A DNA stretch of 64,000 nt from Mesorhizobium sp. YM1C-6-2 (lineage in GTDB: Bacteria; Pseudomonadota; Alphaproteobacteria; Rhizobiales; Rhizobiaceae). The notes under the pieces are model-generated. The model had not been told where the DNA came from. It made no database searches and saw only the letters and a list, made by a program, of their open reading frames with translations. The stretch is taken from positions 62,001 through 126,000 of the forward strand of contig NZ_RCIZ01000010.1 of assembly GCF_003666685.1 (NCBI RefSeq), read 5' to 3'. This document shows, piece by piece, positions 25,865 through 34,635 of the stretch. Position numbers and translations under genes: made by a program. Numbering within the stretch: position 1 is the first letter of the stretch; every line of letters begins with the position of its first letter.

Positions 25865-26847
25865 ACGCGCTCCGCTCGATCCTCGTCCGCCGCGAGACCG
25901 GAATCGCGGTGATGATCGTGCTCTTCACTGTCGTAGTCAGCCTCTACAAGCCTCAGTTCTTTACCCTCAACAGCTTGCGTGTCATCCTGCTCCTGACCCC
26001 GCTGGTGATGATCGCCGCCATGGGCCAGATGCTGGTGCTGGTCGCCCGCCATGTCGACCTTTCGATCGGCTCGATGCTCGGCCTCTCGGCCATGGTGACC
26101 GGCATGATGTTCCGCGACATGCCCGGCATCCCCTGGGGACTCGGCTTCGTCGTCGCCATCGGCATCGGCGCACTGCTCGGGCTGGTCAACGGTGCGCTCG
26201 TCACCCTGTTCCGGCTGCCGGCGATCATCGTGACCCTGGGAACGCTCAACCTCTATCGCGGGCTGACCTTCATCGTCTCGAACGCGCGCCAGGTCGATCG
26301 CCAGTTCATCCCGAGCGAACTGAAGGCGATGAGCCAGACCTCGCCGATCCTGGGGATTCCGTGGATCATCTTCATGGCCTTCGCGGTGGCGCTCGCGACC
26401 TACTGGTTCGTCATGCATACCCGCGTCGGGCGGCAGATCTTCGCGCTCGGCTCCAACCCGGTGGCGGCGCCGCTGCGCGGCATCAAGGTCACGCAGGTCA
26501 CGCTCCTCGTCTTCGCCATTTCCGGCGCGCTCTCCGGGCTCGCCGGCATCATGTATGCGAGCCGCTGGGGCTTCGTGAACCCATCCAACACCGGCTTCGG
26601 CTTCGAGTTCCAGGTGATAGCAGCGGTGGTCATCGGCGGCGTCTCGATCAATGGCGGTGTCGGCTCGGTGCTCGGCGTCGTGCTGGGCGTGCTGCTGATG
26701 GGCTGCGTCGCTGCCGCACTGCCGTTGCTTGGTATTCCCGGCACCGCACAAGGCGCCATCTACGGCGCCGTGATCCTCGTCGCGCTGCTGATCGACCGCT
26801 CGGTGCGCCAGCAGGGCATCGCCGGTCTCAGGATCGCCCGAGCATGA
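25861..26847 (+). CDS. Sugar ABC transporter permease 1 (RhaP-like)
   Basis: 328 aa, GTG start at 25861 overlapping the ATPase stop. BPD_transp_2 family: ARHVDLSIGSMLGLSAMV, LPAIIVTLGTLNLYRGLTF, IFALGSNPVAAPLRGIKV and INGGVGSVLGVVLGVLL. It forms the inner-membrane channel together with the second permease 13 bp downstream. Two different permease genes imply a heterodimer, unlike the single-permease systems at 6205 and 15281. Confidence 0.93.
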   Translation: MNALRSILVRRETGIAVMIVLFTVVVSLYKPQFFTLNSLRVILLLTPLVMIAAMGQMLVLVARHVDLSIGSMLGLSAMVTGMMFRDMPGIPWGLGFVVAIGIGALLGLVNGALVTLFRLPAIIVTLGTLNLYRGLTFIVSNARQVDRQFIPSELKAMSQTSPILGIPWIIFMAFAVALATYWFVMHTRVGRQIFALGSNPVAAPLRGIKVTQVTLLVFAISGALSGLAGIMYASRWGFVNPSNTGFGFEFQVIAAVVIGGVSINGGVGSVLGVVLGVLLMGCVAAALPLLGIPGTAQGAIYGAVILVALLIDRSVRQQGIAGLRIARA

Positions 26848-26860
26848 GGATTCCAGGGGC

Positions 26861-27859
26861 ATGAGCGCGGCCGACACCACACGGAATATCGCCGGCCGCG
26901 AGGCGGCGCCGCCGCGTCCGCTCCTGCATGTCATCCTCGTGCGCCCCGAGACGATGACGCTCGCCCTGCTTATCCTGGCCGTCATCGTCGCCAGCCAGCT
27001 GTCGCCGTTCTTCCTCGACATCAACTACATTCTCAGGAGCTTCACCCTCTCGGCCGAGTTCGCCATCGTCGCGCTGGTGTTCACCATGGTGATCATCGCC
27101 GGCGAGATCGATCTTTCGCCGGCGGCCAACATGGCGCTCTCGGCCTGCCTGTTCGCCTGGGCGCAGGCGTCGGGCATCCCGATGCCGGTCGCCATCCTGA
27201 TCGGTCTGGCCGCCGGCCTTGCCATGGGCGCGCTCAACGCCTTCATGGTGATCGCGCTGCAACTGCCCTCCATCATCGTCACCATCGGCACGCTGACTCT
27301 GTATCGCGGGCTCGCGCAGATCATCGCCGGCGACAAGTCGATCCGCGTGCCGGACTGGTTCATCGGCATCGACAAGGTGCTGGTTCTCGGCATCCCCGTG
27401 CCGGTGGTGATCTTCGTCGTCGTCTCACTCCTGCTTGGGCTGATCCTGGCCGGCACCATCTTCGGCAGGCAAATCTATCAAATCGGCACCAACGAAGTGG
27501 CGGCCCGCTATGCCGGCATCCGCACCCGGCGCATAAAGCTCGTCCTGTTCCTGCTCATGGGGCTGGTCGCTGCTGTCGCCGGCATGATGACCGCTTCGCG
27601 CCTCGGCTCGGTGCGCTACGATCTCGGCCTTGGCGGCGAGCTGCAGATGGTGCTGATGGCGATGCTGGGCGGCACCTACATCTTCGGCGGCCGGGGCACC
27701 ATTCTCGGTACTTTCCTTGCCGCCTGGCTGCTGGTCGTCGTCTCAACCGGTATGACGGTCGCCAACCTGCTGCCTGCCATTCAACTGACGGTGCTGGGCG
27801 TTCTGCTCATCGTCGCCATCATCGCCACCAATTTCATCTATTCCCGCACGCAAAGGTAG
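26861..27859 (+). CDS. Sugar ABC transporter permease 2 (RhaQ-like)
   Basis: 332 aa. Same family as permease 1 but with its own variants: AGEIDLSPAANMALSACLF, LPSIIVTIGTLTLYRGLAQ, YQIGTNEVAARYAGIRT and YIFGGRGTILGTFLAAWL. It has a polar N-terminal tail of ~25 residues before the first membrane segment. Presumed heterodimer partner of the preceding permease. Confidence 0.93.
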   Translation: MSAADTTRNIAGREAAPPRPLLHVILVRPETMTLALLILAVIVASQLSPFFLDINYILRSFTLSAEFAIVALVFTMVIIAGEIDLSPAANMALSACLFAWAQASGIPMPVAILIGLAAGLAMGALNAFMVIALQLPSIIVTIGTLTLYRGLAQIIAGDKSIRVPDWFIGIDKVLVLGIPVPVVIFVVVSLLLGLILAGTIFGRQIYQIGTNEVAARYAGIRTRRIKLVLFLLMGLVAAVAGMMTASRLGSVRYDLGLGGELQMVLMAMLGGTYIFGGRGTILGTFLAAWLLVVVSTGMTVANLLPAIQLTVLGVLLIVAIIATNFIYSRTQR

Positions 27860-27922
27860 CGGGCAATGATCCCGGATCCACCGGGTTAATTTCAACAGGA
27901 CTTTCAACAAGGAGGATTTGAA

Positions 27923-28915
27923 GTGCTGAAGAAATCACTGATAGCTCTGGCGGCAGGCCTCGCGCTCTCCACCGGCGCCCTTGCCCAGGACAAGATCGAC
28001 ATCGTGTTCATCGGCAAGAACACGGGCAACCCGTATTTCGACTCCCTGACCAAGGGCTTCGTCGAGGCTTGCCAGAAGATCGCCTGCAACTTCGAGTTCG
28101 TCGCGCCGGCGACCGCCGAAGCCACCTCGCAGATCCCCTTCATCGAAGCCCAGATACAGCGTGGCGTGGACGTCATCGCCATTTCGCCCAACAGCCCCGA
28201 CGCGTTGAACCAGGTGTTCGACGCGGCGCGCGCCAAGGGCATCATCGTGATGACCGTGAACGGCGACATCACCGGGAACGAATCGCACCGCGATCTGACC
28301 ATCCTGCCGACCGACTTCACCAAGGTCGGCGCGGACCAGATCGAGATGGTCGGCTCGCTGATCGGCTACGAGGGCGAGATCGCCATCCTCTCGGCCACCA
28401 CCGAGGCTCCCGACCAGAACTTCTGGATCAAGGGCATGAACGAGGCGATCAAGGACCCGAAATACGCCAAGATGAAGCTGGTGGCGACCGTCTACGGCGA
28501 CGACCAGCCGGAGAAGTCGACCAGCGAGATGGAAGCGCTGCTGGCCAACTACCCCGACCTCAAGGGCGTCATCGCGCCGACGACGGTCGGCGTTGCGGCG
28601 GCCGCCCAGGTGGTGCAGTCGCGCGGCGTCGCCGAGCAGGTCAACGTGACCGGCCTCGGACTGCCGAGCGAAATGCGCGACTTCGTCAAGGACGGCACGG
28701 TCAAGGCCTTCCAGCTGTGGTCGCCCTACAATGAAGGCTGGCTCGCCGCGCACCTCGCAGTCGACCTGAAGGCCGGCAAGGCCAAGAATGAGGTGGGCTC
28801 CACCTTCGAGGTGCCTGATCTCGGCACCATCACCATCAACGAGGGCAATTCGATCAACACGCAGTCCTCGCTGACCACCTTTACCGCCGAGAACATCGAC
28901 CAGTTCGATTTCTGA
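27923..28915 (+). CDS. Sugar ABC transporter periplasmic binding protein (RhaS-like)
   Basis: 330 aa from a GTG at 27923 with a perfect AAGGAGG upstream. Signal peptide LKKSLIALAAGLALSTGALAQ, then DKIDIVFIGKNTGNPYFDS, VIAISPNSPDALNQVFDAA, GEIAILSATTEAPDQNFW and LKGVIAPTTVGVAAAAQVV, a type-1 periplasmic binding fold like rhamnose/autoinducer binding proteins. It is the last gene of the operon, followed at once by an intrinsic terminator. L-rhamnose is the best guess for the ligand, from context only. Confidence 0.92.
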   Translation: MLKKSLIALAAGLALSTGALAQDKIDIVFIGKNTGNPYFDSLTKGFVEACQKIACNFEFVAPATAEATSQIPFIEAQIQRGVDVIAISPNSPDALNQVFDAARAKGIIVMTVNGDITGNESHRDLTILPTDFTKVGADQIEMVGSLIGYEGEIAILSATTEAPDQNFWIKGMNEAIKDPKYAKMKLVATVYGDDQPEKSTSEMEALLANYPDLKGVIAPTTVGVAAAAQVVQSRGVAEQVNVTGLGLPSEMRDFVKDGTVKAFQLWSPYNEGWLAAHLAVDLKAGKAKNEVGSTFEVPDLGTITINEGNSINTQSSLTTFTAENIDQFDF

Positions 28916-28934
28916 GCGGCTATTCAATTTGGGG

Positions 28935-28965
28935 GCGCCGGCCGATAGGCCGGCGCTTTTCTTTT
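28935..28965 (+). terminator. Intrinsic terminator of the deoxysugar ABC operon
   Basis: GCGCCGGCC (28935-28943), loop GATA, GGCCGGCGC (28948-28956), then TTTTCTTTT. A 9-bp perfect GC stem with a T-tract, 20 bp past the stop at 28915. Confidence 0.92.
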
Positions 28966-29078
28966 CTCCAGCAATCTATCGAGTACTACCGCGGAATGAT
29001 TTGGCCGTTCCGCCGCCACCCGCTTCAGAGCAGTTTCGCGACGGCCGCCCGTGCGGTCGCCCGGCATGGGCGTGGGGA

Positions 29079-30125
29079 TCAGTCCCGGCTCAGCATGACC
29101 TTGACGCTCCTCGACCGGTCGAGGGCCAGCGTGAAGGCCGCCGGCGCCGATGACAGCGCCTGCTCGGCGGTGACGAGCTTGAGCACGTCCACCGCGCCGG
29201 CCGCGATCAGGCTTACTGCCTCGTCGAACTCTGCGCCGAACCGGAACGTGCCCCTGAAGTCGAGTTCCTTGGCCATGATGGCGTTGGCTGCGACGGGGAT
29301 CTGGCCGCCGGGGAGGTTTCCGATCTGCACCAGCGTGCCGCCGCGCCGCACGCTTGAGATCGCCGAGGCGAGCCCGGCCGCCGTTCCCGTCACCTCGAAC
29401 GCCACGTCGAAGGGGTATTCCCTGGCGGCGGTCCTCAATTCGTCGTCGCCGGCGCCCGCATTGATGACGCGGTTGGCTCCAAGGCGTTCCGCGAAGGTCA
29501 GCGGCGCTGCCGCGACGTCCACCATCGTGGCGCGGCCGCAGCCCTTCAGCTTCGCCGCCAGCATCGTCAGCAGCCCGATCGGTCCGGCGCCGAACAGGAC
29601 GACGCTCTTGCCGCCGATATCTCCGGCGCGCGCCACCGCATGCAGGCAGACCGCCAGCGGCTCCGCCAGCGCCGCCGCCGCATAGGGCACGCTGTCGGGA
29701 ACCTTGACGCATTGCGCGGGCGTGGCGTCGAACAGGCTGGCGAAGCCGCCCTGCATGTGCGGCGTCTTCGACGCCGAGCCCATGAAATAGATGTTCTCGC
29801 ACAGATTGGGCCGGTCCTCGCGGCAGTAGCGGCAATGGCCGCACCAGCGCGACGGGTTGACGGCGACACGGTCTCCGAACGACAGGCCCGGTGCTTCGCC
29901 GTTGATCTCGACGACATCGCCGGCGACCTCGTGGCCGAGCACCAGCGGCGAGGTGACCACGAAATCCCCGGTGCGCGCATGGCGGAAATAGTGGAGGTCG
30001 GAGCCGCATATGCCGCCGGCGCCGAAGCGGATGCGCACCATGCCTTCTGCCAGCGGCGGCAGCTCCGCCGCGACGAGCCGGAGGTCCTCCGGGCCGAACA
30101 GCGTGGCGGAAAGGGCCTCGCTCAT
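29079..30125 (-). CDS. Zinc-dependent alcohol/polyol dehydrogenase (L-idonate 5-dehydrogenase-like)
   Basis: 348 aa from the ATG at 30125, overlapping the TRAP permease stop by 4 bp; the much longer open frame above it is a shadow of the TRAP genes. Medium-chain dehydrogenase marks: GICGSDLHYFRHARTG (catalytic zinc Cys), LGHEVAGDV (His, Glu), structural zinc cysteines in CGHCRYCREDRPNLC, and the Rossmann motif VLFGAGPIGLLTML. Relatives oxidise L-idonate, sorbitol or other polyols at an inner carbon. Coupled to a TRAP importer it probably oxidises the imported sugar acid. Confidence 0.88.
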   Translation of the reverse strand: MSEALSATLFGPEDLRLVAAELPPLAEGMVRIRFGAGGICGSDLHYFRHARTGDFVVTSPLVLGHEVAGDVVEINGEAPGLSFGDRVAVNPSRWCGHCRYCREDRPNLCENIYFMGSASKTPHMQGGFASLFDATPAQCVKVPDSVPYAAAALAEPLAVCLHAVARAGDIGGKSVVLFGAGPIGLLTMLAAKLKGCGRATMVDVAAAPLTFAERLGANRVINAGAGDDELRTAAREYPFDVAFEVTGTAAGLASAISSVRRGGTLVQIGNLPGGQIPVAANAIMAKELDFRGTFRFGAEFDEAVSLIAAGAVDVLKLVTAEQALSSAPAAFTLALDRSRSVKVMLSRD

Positions 30126-31528
30126 CTGATCAGGCCCATCTGCGTCGGCAGCCACAGCGAGACGGCCGGCACGAAGGTGATGATCACCAGGGCGATGAGC
30201 AGCGGCACCATCCAGGGCAGGATCGCCATGGTGGTGCGCTCGACCGACAGGCCCGATATCCGCGACAGCACGAACATGACCACGCCGACCGGCGGCGTCA
30301 GCAGCCCGATCATCAGGTTGAGCGTCAGGATCAGGCCGAAATGCACGGGGTCGACGTCGAAACGGGCGAGGATCGGCATCAGGATCGGCACCAGGATGGT
30401 GATCGCGGCGATCGTGTCGAGGAAGCAGCCGACGATGAGCAGCAGGATGTTCACCAGGATCAGGAACATCCATTTGTTGTCGGTTAGCGAGAACATGGCG
30501 TCGGAGAAGAGCTGCGCGGCCTGGCTGACGGTAAGCAGCCAGGCGAAGATCGACGCGGCGGTGACGATGAACAGCACCGAGGCCGTCGTCTCGATCGTGT
30601 CGAAGCTGGCCTTGGCGAGCGAGCGCAGCGTCATCGAGCGGTAGCGCACCAGGCCGAGGAACAGCGACCAGATGACGGCCGCAACCGCTGCCTCGGTCGG
30701 CGTGAACCAGCCCATCGTCATGCCGCCGATCAGGATGACCGGCGTCATCAGCGCCATCACCGCCGAGAAATCGAAATACCAGTCGAGCACGATCAGCACG
30801 ACCAGCGCGACCAGCACCGAGAGATTGATGGACAGGCCGGTGAGCGTCAGCAGGTAGACGGCGACCGGGAAGGCCGCGACGACGAGCACCTCGGCCGAGG
30901 CGGCGAACAGCCGGCGCCAGCTGAACGGGGTGTCGGAACCCCAGCCGTAGCGATAGGCGAAGATGGCGACCGTGATCATCATCAGCACCATCATGACGAT
31001 GCCCGGCAGGATGCCGGCCATGAACAGCGCGCCGATCGAGACGTTGGCCATCATGCCGTAGATGACGAAGGGTATCGACGGCGGGAAGATCGGCCCGACC
31101 GTGGAAGAGGCCGCCGTCACGCCGACGGCGGCGTCGATCGGATAGCCGTGGTCGCGCATCGCCTTGATCTCGATCGTGCCGATGCCGGCGGCGTCGGCGA
31201 GCGCCGCGCCCGACATGCCGGCGAAAACGACCGAGCCGATGATGTTGACCTGGGCGAGGCCGCCCTTCATCCAGCCGACCACCGCCAGCGCGAAGCTGTA
31301 GATGCGGCCGGTCACGCCGGCCGTGTTCATCAGGTTGCCGGCGAGGATGAAGAAGGGCACCGCCAGCAGCGGGAAGCTCTCGACGCCGGCGATCATCCGC
31401 TGCGCGGCGATGATGTCGGGGGCCACGCCGTAGAAGATCAGGTAAAGCAGCGAGGCGGTGGCCATCGACACCGCCACAGGCGCGCCGACGAGCATGAGCA
31501 GCAGGAACGAACCGATGAGCAGAAGCAT
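30122..31528 (-). CDS. TRAP transporter large membrane subunit (DctM)
   Basis: 468 aa with about a dozen hydrophobic segments. DctM family text: ESFPLLAVPFFILAGNLMN, VFAGMSGAALADAAGIG, ASSTVGPIFPPSIPFVIYG, MTMGWFTPTEAAVAAV and LMIGLLTPPVGVVMFV. It carries the Na+-coupled transport path for an organic acid delivered by the DctP protein. It is 3 bp behind DctQ and overlaps the dehydrogenase gene by 4 bp. Confidence 0.95.
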   Translation of the reverse strand: MLLLIGSFLLLMLVGAPVAVSMATASLLYLIFYGVAPDIIAAQRMIAGVESFPLLAVPFFILAGNLMNTAGVTGRIYSFALAVVGWMKGGLAQVNIIGSVVFAGMSGAALADAAGIGTIEIKAMRDHGYPIDAAVGVTAASSTVGPIFPPSIPFVIYGMMANVSIGALFMAGILPGIVMMVLMMITVAIFAYRYGWGSDTPFSWRRLFAASAEVLVVAAFPVAVYLLTLTGLSINLSVLVALVVLIVLDWYFDFSAVMALMTPVILIGGMTMGWFTPTEAAVAAVIWSLFLGLVRYRSMTLRSLAKASFDTIETTASVLFIVTAASIFAWLLTVSQAAQLFSDAMFSLTDNKWMFLILVNILLLIVGCFLDTIAAITILVPILMPILARFDVDPVHFGLILTLNLMIGLLTPPVGVVMFVLSRISGLSVERTTMAILPWMVPLLIALVIITFVPAVSLWLPTQMGLIR

Positions 31529-31531
31529 GTT

Positions 31532-32104
31532 TCAGATCCCCTGGGTCTCGAAGGCTTCCGGACGTTCCAGCACGGAATAGCCGCGCCGGAGATCGGCGAA
31601 GAAGACCTGGATCTGCCTCAGCATCATCAGGAAGAAGCTGGCGAAGACGGTATAGAAGACGAGGTTGCGCGGCAGGTCGATGGTCACCATCCGCTCGCGG
31701 TGGACGATGCCGGCATAGCGCCACAAGAGCCACGACATGTAGGCGAAGAAGCCGATGCTGATCAGGCTGACGGCAAGGGCGAGGACCCGGCCGACGTGGG
31801 CCGGCAGATAGCGGTAGAGCATGTCGACATGGATATGGCGGGTCATCCGGGTACACATGACCGAGCCGAGGAAGACCACCACCACCAGGCAGTTGATGGC
31901 GATCTCCTCCGTCCAGGCCAGGCTGTCGTTGAGTGCGTAGCGGGTGAAGAACTGCAGGAAGACGCAGAGCCCCATGCCCCAGAACACCGCCATCGTCACC
32001 CAGTCCTCCACCGCATAGATCGACAGGTCGGCCGGAGGCGGCTCCTCGTCGAAGACCTGTGCGATCTCCTCGGCGGTGATCTGGGTATGGATCTCTTGCG
32101 TCAT
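31532..32104 (-). CDS. TRAP transporter small membrane subunit (DctQ)
   Basis: 190 aa, four hydrophobic segments (VTMAVFWGMGLCVFLQFFTRY with the conserved aromatic end, AINCLVVVVFLGSVM, VLALAVSLISIGFFAYMS, LVFYTVFASFFLMM). The sequence LAWTEEIAINCLVV matches the DctQ core. A ~30-residue polar N-terminus (TQEIHTQITAEEIAQVFDEE) is unusually long. It pairs with DctM. Confidence 0.92.
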   Translation of the reverse strand: MTQEIHTQITAEEIAQVFDEEPPPADLSIYAVEDWVTMAVFWGMGLCVFLQFFTRYALNDSLAWTEEIAINCLVVVVFLGSVMCTRMTRHIHVDMLYRYLPAHVGRVLALAVSLISIGFFAYMSWLLWRYAGIVHRERMVTIDLPRNLVFYTVFASFFLMMLRQIQVFFADLRRGYSVLERPEAFETQGI

Positions 32105-32142
32105 CGGTAGCTTCCGCGCTTGGCTTGTCGGAGGGACGTGGA

Positions 32143-32161
32143 CCCGGCGGCAGGCGCCGGG
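32143..32161. repeat. GC-rich hairpin between dctP and dctQ
   Basis: CCCGGCG (32143-32149), 5-nt loop, CGCCGGG (32155-32161) in the 71-bp gap between the binding-protein stop (32176) and DctQ start (32104). No T-tract on the minus strand. Likely an mRNA-stabilising or attenuating hairpin, as at 17776-17805 and 51633-51665. Confidence 0.6.
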
Positions 32162-32175
32162 CCCGGTCGGCTGGG

Positions 32176-33141
32176 CTACTGGATGGCGCGGATCGCTTCC
32201 CAGTCGGCCTTTTCGTAGCCGAATTCCTCGAAGGTCGCCTTCTCGAGCACGTTCTTCTCGAAATCGGACGTGTCGGATTCGACGACGGTCAGGCCCTTCT
32301 CCTTGAACTCCTGCACGAGTTCCTTCTCGCGCGCGACGATCTTCTGCGTCGCCCTGGCTGCGGCCTCCTGCATCACTTCGGTGAAGATCGCCTTGTCCTC
32401 GTCAGACAGGGAGGCCCAGCGCGACTGCGAGACGACGGTGTTCAGATGATCGACGATGTGGCCGGTCAGGTTGATGTGCGTCTGCACCTCGTAGAACTTC
32501 TTCGCCTCGATCGTGGTCAGCGGGTTCTCCTGCCCCTCGACCGTGCCCTGCTGGAGCGCCAGGTAGACTTCCGCGAAGGCGATCGGTGCCGTGTTGGCGC
32601 CGCAGGCGCGCGGCATCGCCAGATAGGCGGGCACATCGGGCACTCGGATCTTCAGGCCTTCCATGTCGGCGCATTTCTCGATCGCCTTGTTCGCCGTCGC
32701 ATGGCGCGTGCCGTAGTAGGTCGTCGCCGTGATGTGATGGCCCGAGGCCTCCTCGTAGCCCTTGGTGAGCTCCTTGTAGATGTCGCTCTTGGCATAGGCG
32801 AGCAGGTGGTCGGCGCCGCGGAAGATGTAGGGATAGTAGGTCACGCCGATGCGCGGGAACTCACGCGCCGCGAAGCTCGATCCGGAGATGATGATGTCTA
32901 CGGTGCCGAGCGTCAGGCCCTGGTTGATGTCGGTTTCCTTGCCGAGCTGCGAGGCGGGGAACACGTCGATCTTGTAGCGGCCGTCGGTGCGCTTTGCGAT
33001 CTCCTCGGCCGCCCACACCGACTCCGTATGGAAAGGTTCGGACGTTTCGTACACATGCGCCCATTTGAGCGTCGTCTGGGCCGTAGCCGGGGTAACCAGC
33101 GCGGCGAGCGCGCCGGCAATGATCGCGTATTTCCTGAGCAT
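32176..33141 (-). CDS. TRAP transporter periplasmic binding protein (DctP family)
   Basis: 321 aa. Signal peptide LRKYAIIAGALAALVTPATAQ, then TTLKWAHVYETSEPFHTESVW, VFPASQLGKETDINQGLTLG, LKIRVPDVPAYL containing the conserved Arg that binds the ligand carboxylate, and AFAEVYLALQQGTVEGQENPL, all hallmarks of DctP. Ligands of this group are sugar acids or other carboxylates. SD GGAGGAGG is clear. It follows the GntR gene by 69 bp in the same direction and is probably in the same transcript. Confidence 0.94.
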   Translation of the reverse strand: MLRKYAIIAGALAALVTPATAQTTLKWAHVYETSEPFHTESVWAAEEIAKRTDGRYKIDVFPASQLGKETDINQGLTLGTVDIIISGSSFAAREFPRIGVTYYPYIFRGADHLLAYAKSDIYKELTKGYEEASGHHITATTYYGTRHATANKAIEKCADMEGLKIRVPDVPAYLAMPRACGANTAPIAFAEVYLALQQGTVEGQENPLTTIEAKKFYEVQTHINLTGHIVDHLNTVVSQSRWASLSDEDKAIFTEVMQEAAARATQKIVAREKELVQEFKEKGLTVVESDTSDFEKNVLEKATFEEFGYEKADWEAIRAIQ

Positions 33142-33210
33142 GATTTCCTCCTCCTTGATTTGACGATCAGGCCGAACTCCTCCCGGCCTCGCCTGTCTCC
33201 ATTGCCGAAC

Positions 33211-33921
33211 TCATTGCCCCAGTTTGTCACCGAAATTGCGCGAGAATCTCTGCTGCGATAGTCGCAGATGCTCCTGCATCGCCGCCTTGGCCCGTGCCGG
33301 ATCCCGCCCGGCGATGGCGTCGCGCACCGCGACATGCTCCTCCAGCGCCGACTGCCACGACTGACGGTTCTCGAAATAGCTCGAAAGGCGCTGGAAATAG
33401 GGATTGAGGCGCTGGTCGAACATCTCGCCGATGAAGCGGACGAGCACTGCGTTGCCCAGAATGCTCGCCACGCTGGTGTGGAACTCGCGGTCGAGGCCGA
33501 TCGTCGCTTCCGACGGGTGGTCGCTGCTCTTCATGCGGTCGAGCACGTCGTCGATCGTCTTGATGTCGTGCGGGCTGGCCAGAAGCGCGGCTTCGGCCGC
33601 GATCGCGCCTTCGACGAATTCGCGCGCCCTCAGCAGCTCGAACGGTCCCTCGTCATTGGTGGCCTGGGATGGTGGCGGTACGTTCTCGGCCATGGCCCGG
33701 ACATAGATGCCCGAACCCACGCGGATGCGGATGCGCCCTTCCACTTCGAGCGCTATGAGCGCCTCGCGGATGGTCGGCCGGGAAAGGCCGAACTGTTCGG
33801 CGAGTTCCCGCTCTGCCGGCAGACGCGCTCCGACGGCGTACTCGCCGCTGTCGATCATCTGCCTCAACTGATCGGCCACCTGACGATAAAGTCGCGGCGG
33901 TTCGATGGCATGGATCGGCAC
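33211..33921 (-). CDS. GntR-family regulator, FadR/FCD subfamily
   Basis: 236 aa, GTG start at 33921 with GGGGGAAG upstream. Winged helix: LYRQVADQLRQMIDSG, LPAERELAEQFGLSRPTIREALIAL, RIRVGSGIYV. FCD domain: LLRAREFVEGAIAAEAALLA, GLDREFHTSVASILGN, ALEEHVAVRDAIAGRDP. The type resembles UxuR/ExuR-like regulators of hexuronate and sugar-acid genes. It is the promoter-proximal gene of the TRAP-dehydrogenase operon with a palindromic operator just upstream, so it should repress its own operon until the acid is present. Confidence 0.92.
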   Translation of the reverse strand: MPIHAIEPPRLYRQVADQLRQMIDSGEYAVGARLPAERELAEQFGLSRPTIREALIALEVEGRIRIRVGSGIYVRAMAENVPPPSQATNDEGPFELLRAREFVEGAIAAEAALLASPHDIKTIDDVLDRMKSSDHPSEATIGLDREFHTSVASILGNAVLVRFIGEMFDQRLNPYFQRLSSYFENRQSWQSALEEHVAVRDAIAGRDPARAKAAMQEHLRLSQQRFSRNFGDKLGQ

Positions 33922-33951
33922 GCTTCCCCCCGCTTCGGACCGGAAATCGGT

Positions 33952-33969
33952 AAATTGGTCTGACCATTT
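33952..33969. promoter_or_regulatory. GntR operator upstream of the TRAP operon
   Basis: AAATTGGTCTGACCATTT is centred on the perfect 11-bp palindrome TGGTCTGACCA (33956-33966), 35 bp upstream of the GntR start codon. The TGGTCNGACCA form is typical of FadR/FCD-family sites. It is the only obvious symmetric element before the operon. Confidence 0.7.
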
Positions 33970-34052
33970 CGAGCGTGCAGCGATCGTGCGGTCGAGTCAA
34001 GCCGCTGATTCGGTCTTTGGGGCGTGAGTGGATTTTGGTGTGCGCGCGACGA

Positions 34053-34616
34053 CTACGGGCGCGCCAACCCTTTGCATTTCACGATATCGTGAAGTTTCTC
34101 GATGACCAGATGGCGTTCCTCCTGGGTCAGCACGTCGATATCGAGCAGGGGGAGGCAGCGCAGCCCTTCCAGCGCCATGAAGGCGACGAGGGCCGCGGAC
34201 TGGTCGGAAGCGTTCGAGCGTATATTGTCGATCAGCCTTCGGCTCACCTCGCGGACAGGAAGCAGAAGATCTGGGTTTTCGACAAGCGCCGCAAGAAAGC
34301 CGGAAGCCGGGGGCAGCCCTTTCTTGCAGTCCATCTCGTAAAGAGCCACGCAGGCCGCAATAACGCTGTCGGGCTTGCCGCGATCCACCTCGGTTCTTTC
34401 GGCAAGCGCACTTTCGAACTTCTCCAGATGATAGGAGACGATCGCTTCCAGGAGCTTTTTCTTCGACGGGAAGTTGTAGAGCAGCCCGCCCTTCGATACT
34501 CCGGCGCGATGCGCGACGGCGTCGAGCGAGACGTGTCCCGGTCCGACCTCCTTCGCCAGGTCGACGGCGGCCGCTACAATCTTGTCGCGCGAACTGGGCC
34601 TGCCTACTTTTGTCAT
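34053..34616 (-). CDS. TetR-family transcriptional regulator (AcrR-like)
   Basis: 187 aa. N-terminal helix-turn-helix SSRDKIVAAAVDLAKEVGPGH, LDAVAHRAGVSKGGLLYNFPSKKKLLEAI is the TetR signature. The C-terminal helical domain (SALAERTEVDRG onward) matches the TetR_C group of multidrug regulators and contains two Cys (AACVALYEMDCKKG). It is divergent from the RND efflux operon, and the palindrome at 34643-34658 between them is its likely operator. Confidence 0.93.
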   Translation of the reverse strand: MTKVGRPSSRDKIVAAAVDLAKEVGPGHVSLDAVAHRAGVSKGGLLYNFPSKKKLLEAIVSYHLEKFESALAERTEVDRGKPDSVIAACVALYEMDCKKGLPPASGFLAALVENPDLLLPVREVSRRLIDNIRSNASDQSAALVAFMALEGLRCLPLLDIDVLTQEERHLVIEKLHDIVKCKGLARP

Positions 34617-34635
34617 GAAGCCTATCTAGCGCGGA

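Noticed and set aside
29079-31856. A 925-codon frame suggesting a TRAP-dehydrogenase fusion
   Set aside because: Only the last 348 codons are dehydrogenase; the rest is out of frame with the DctM gene and gives no protein family. The ATG at 30125 overlapping the dctM stop is the natural start.
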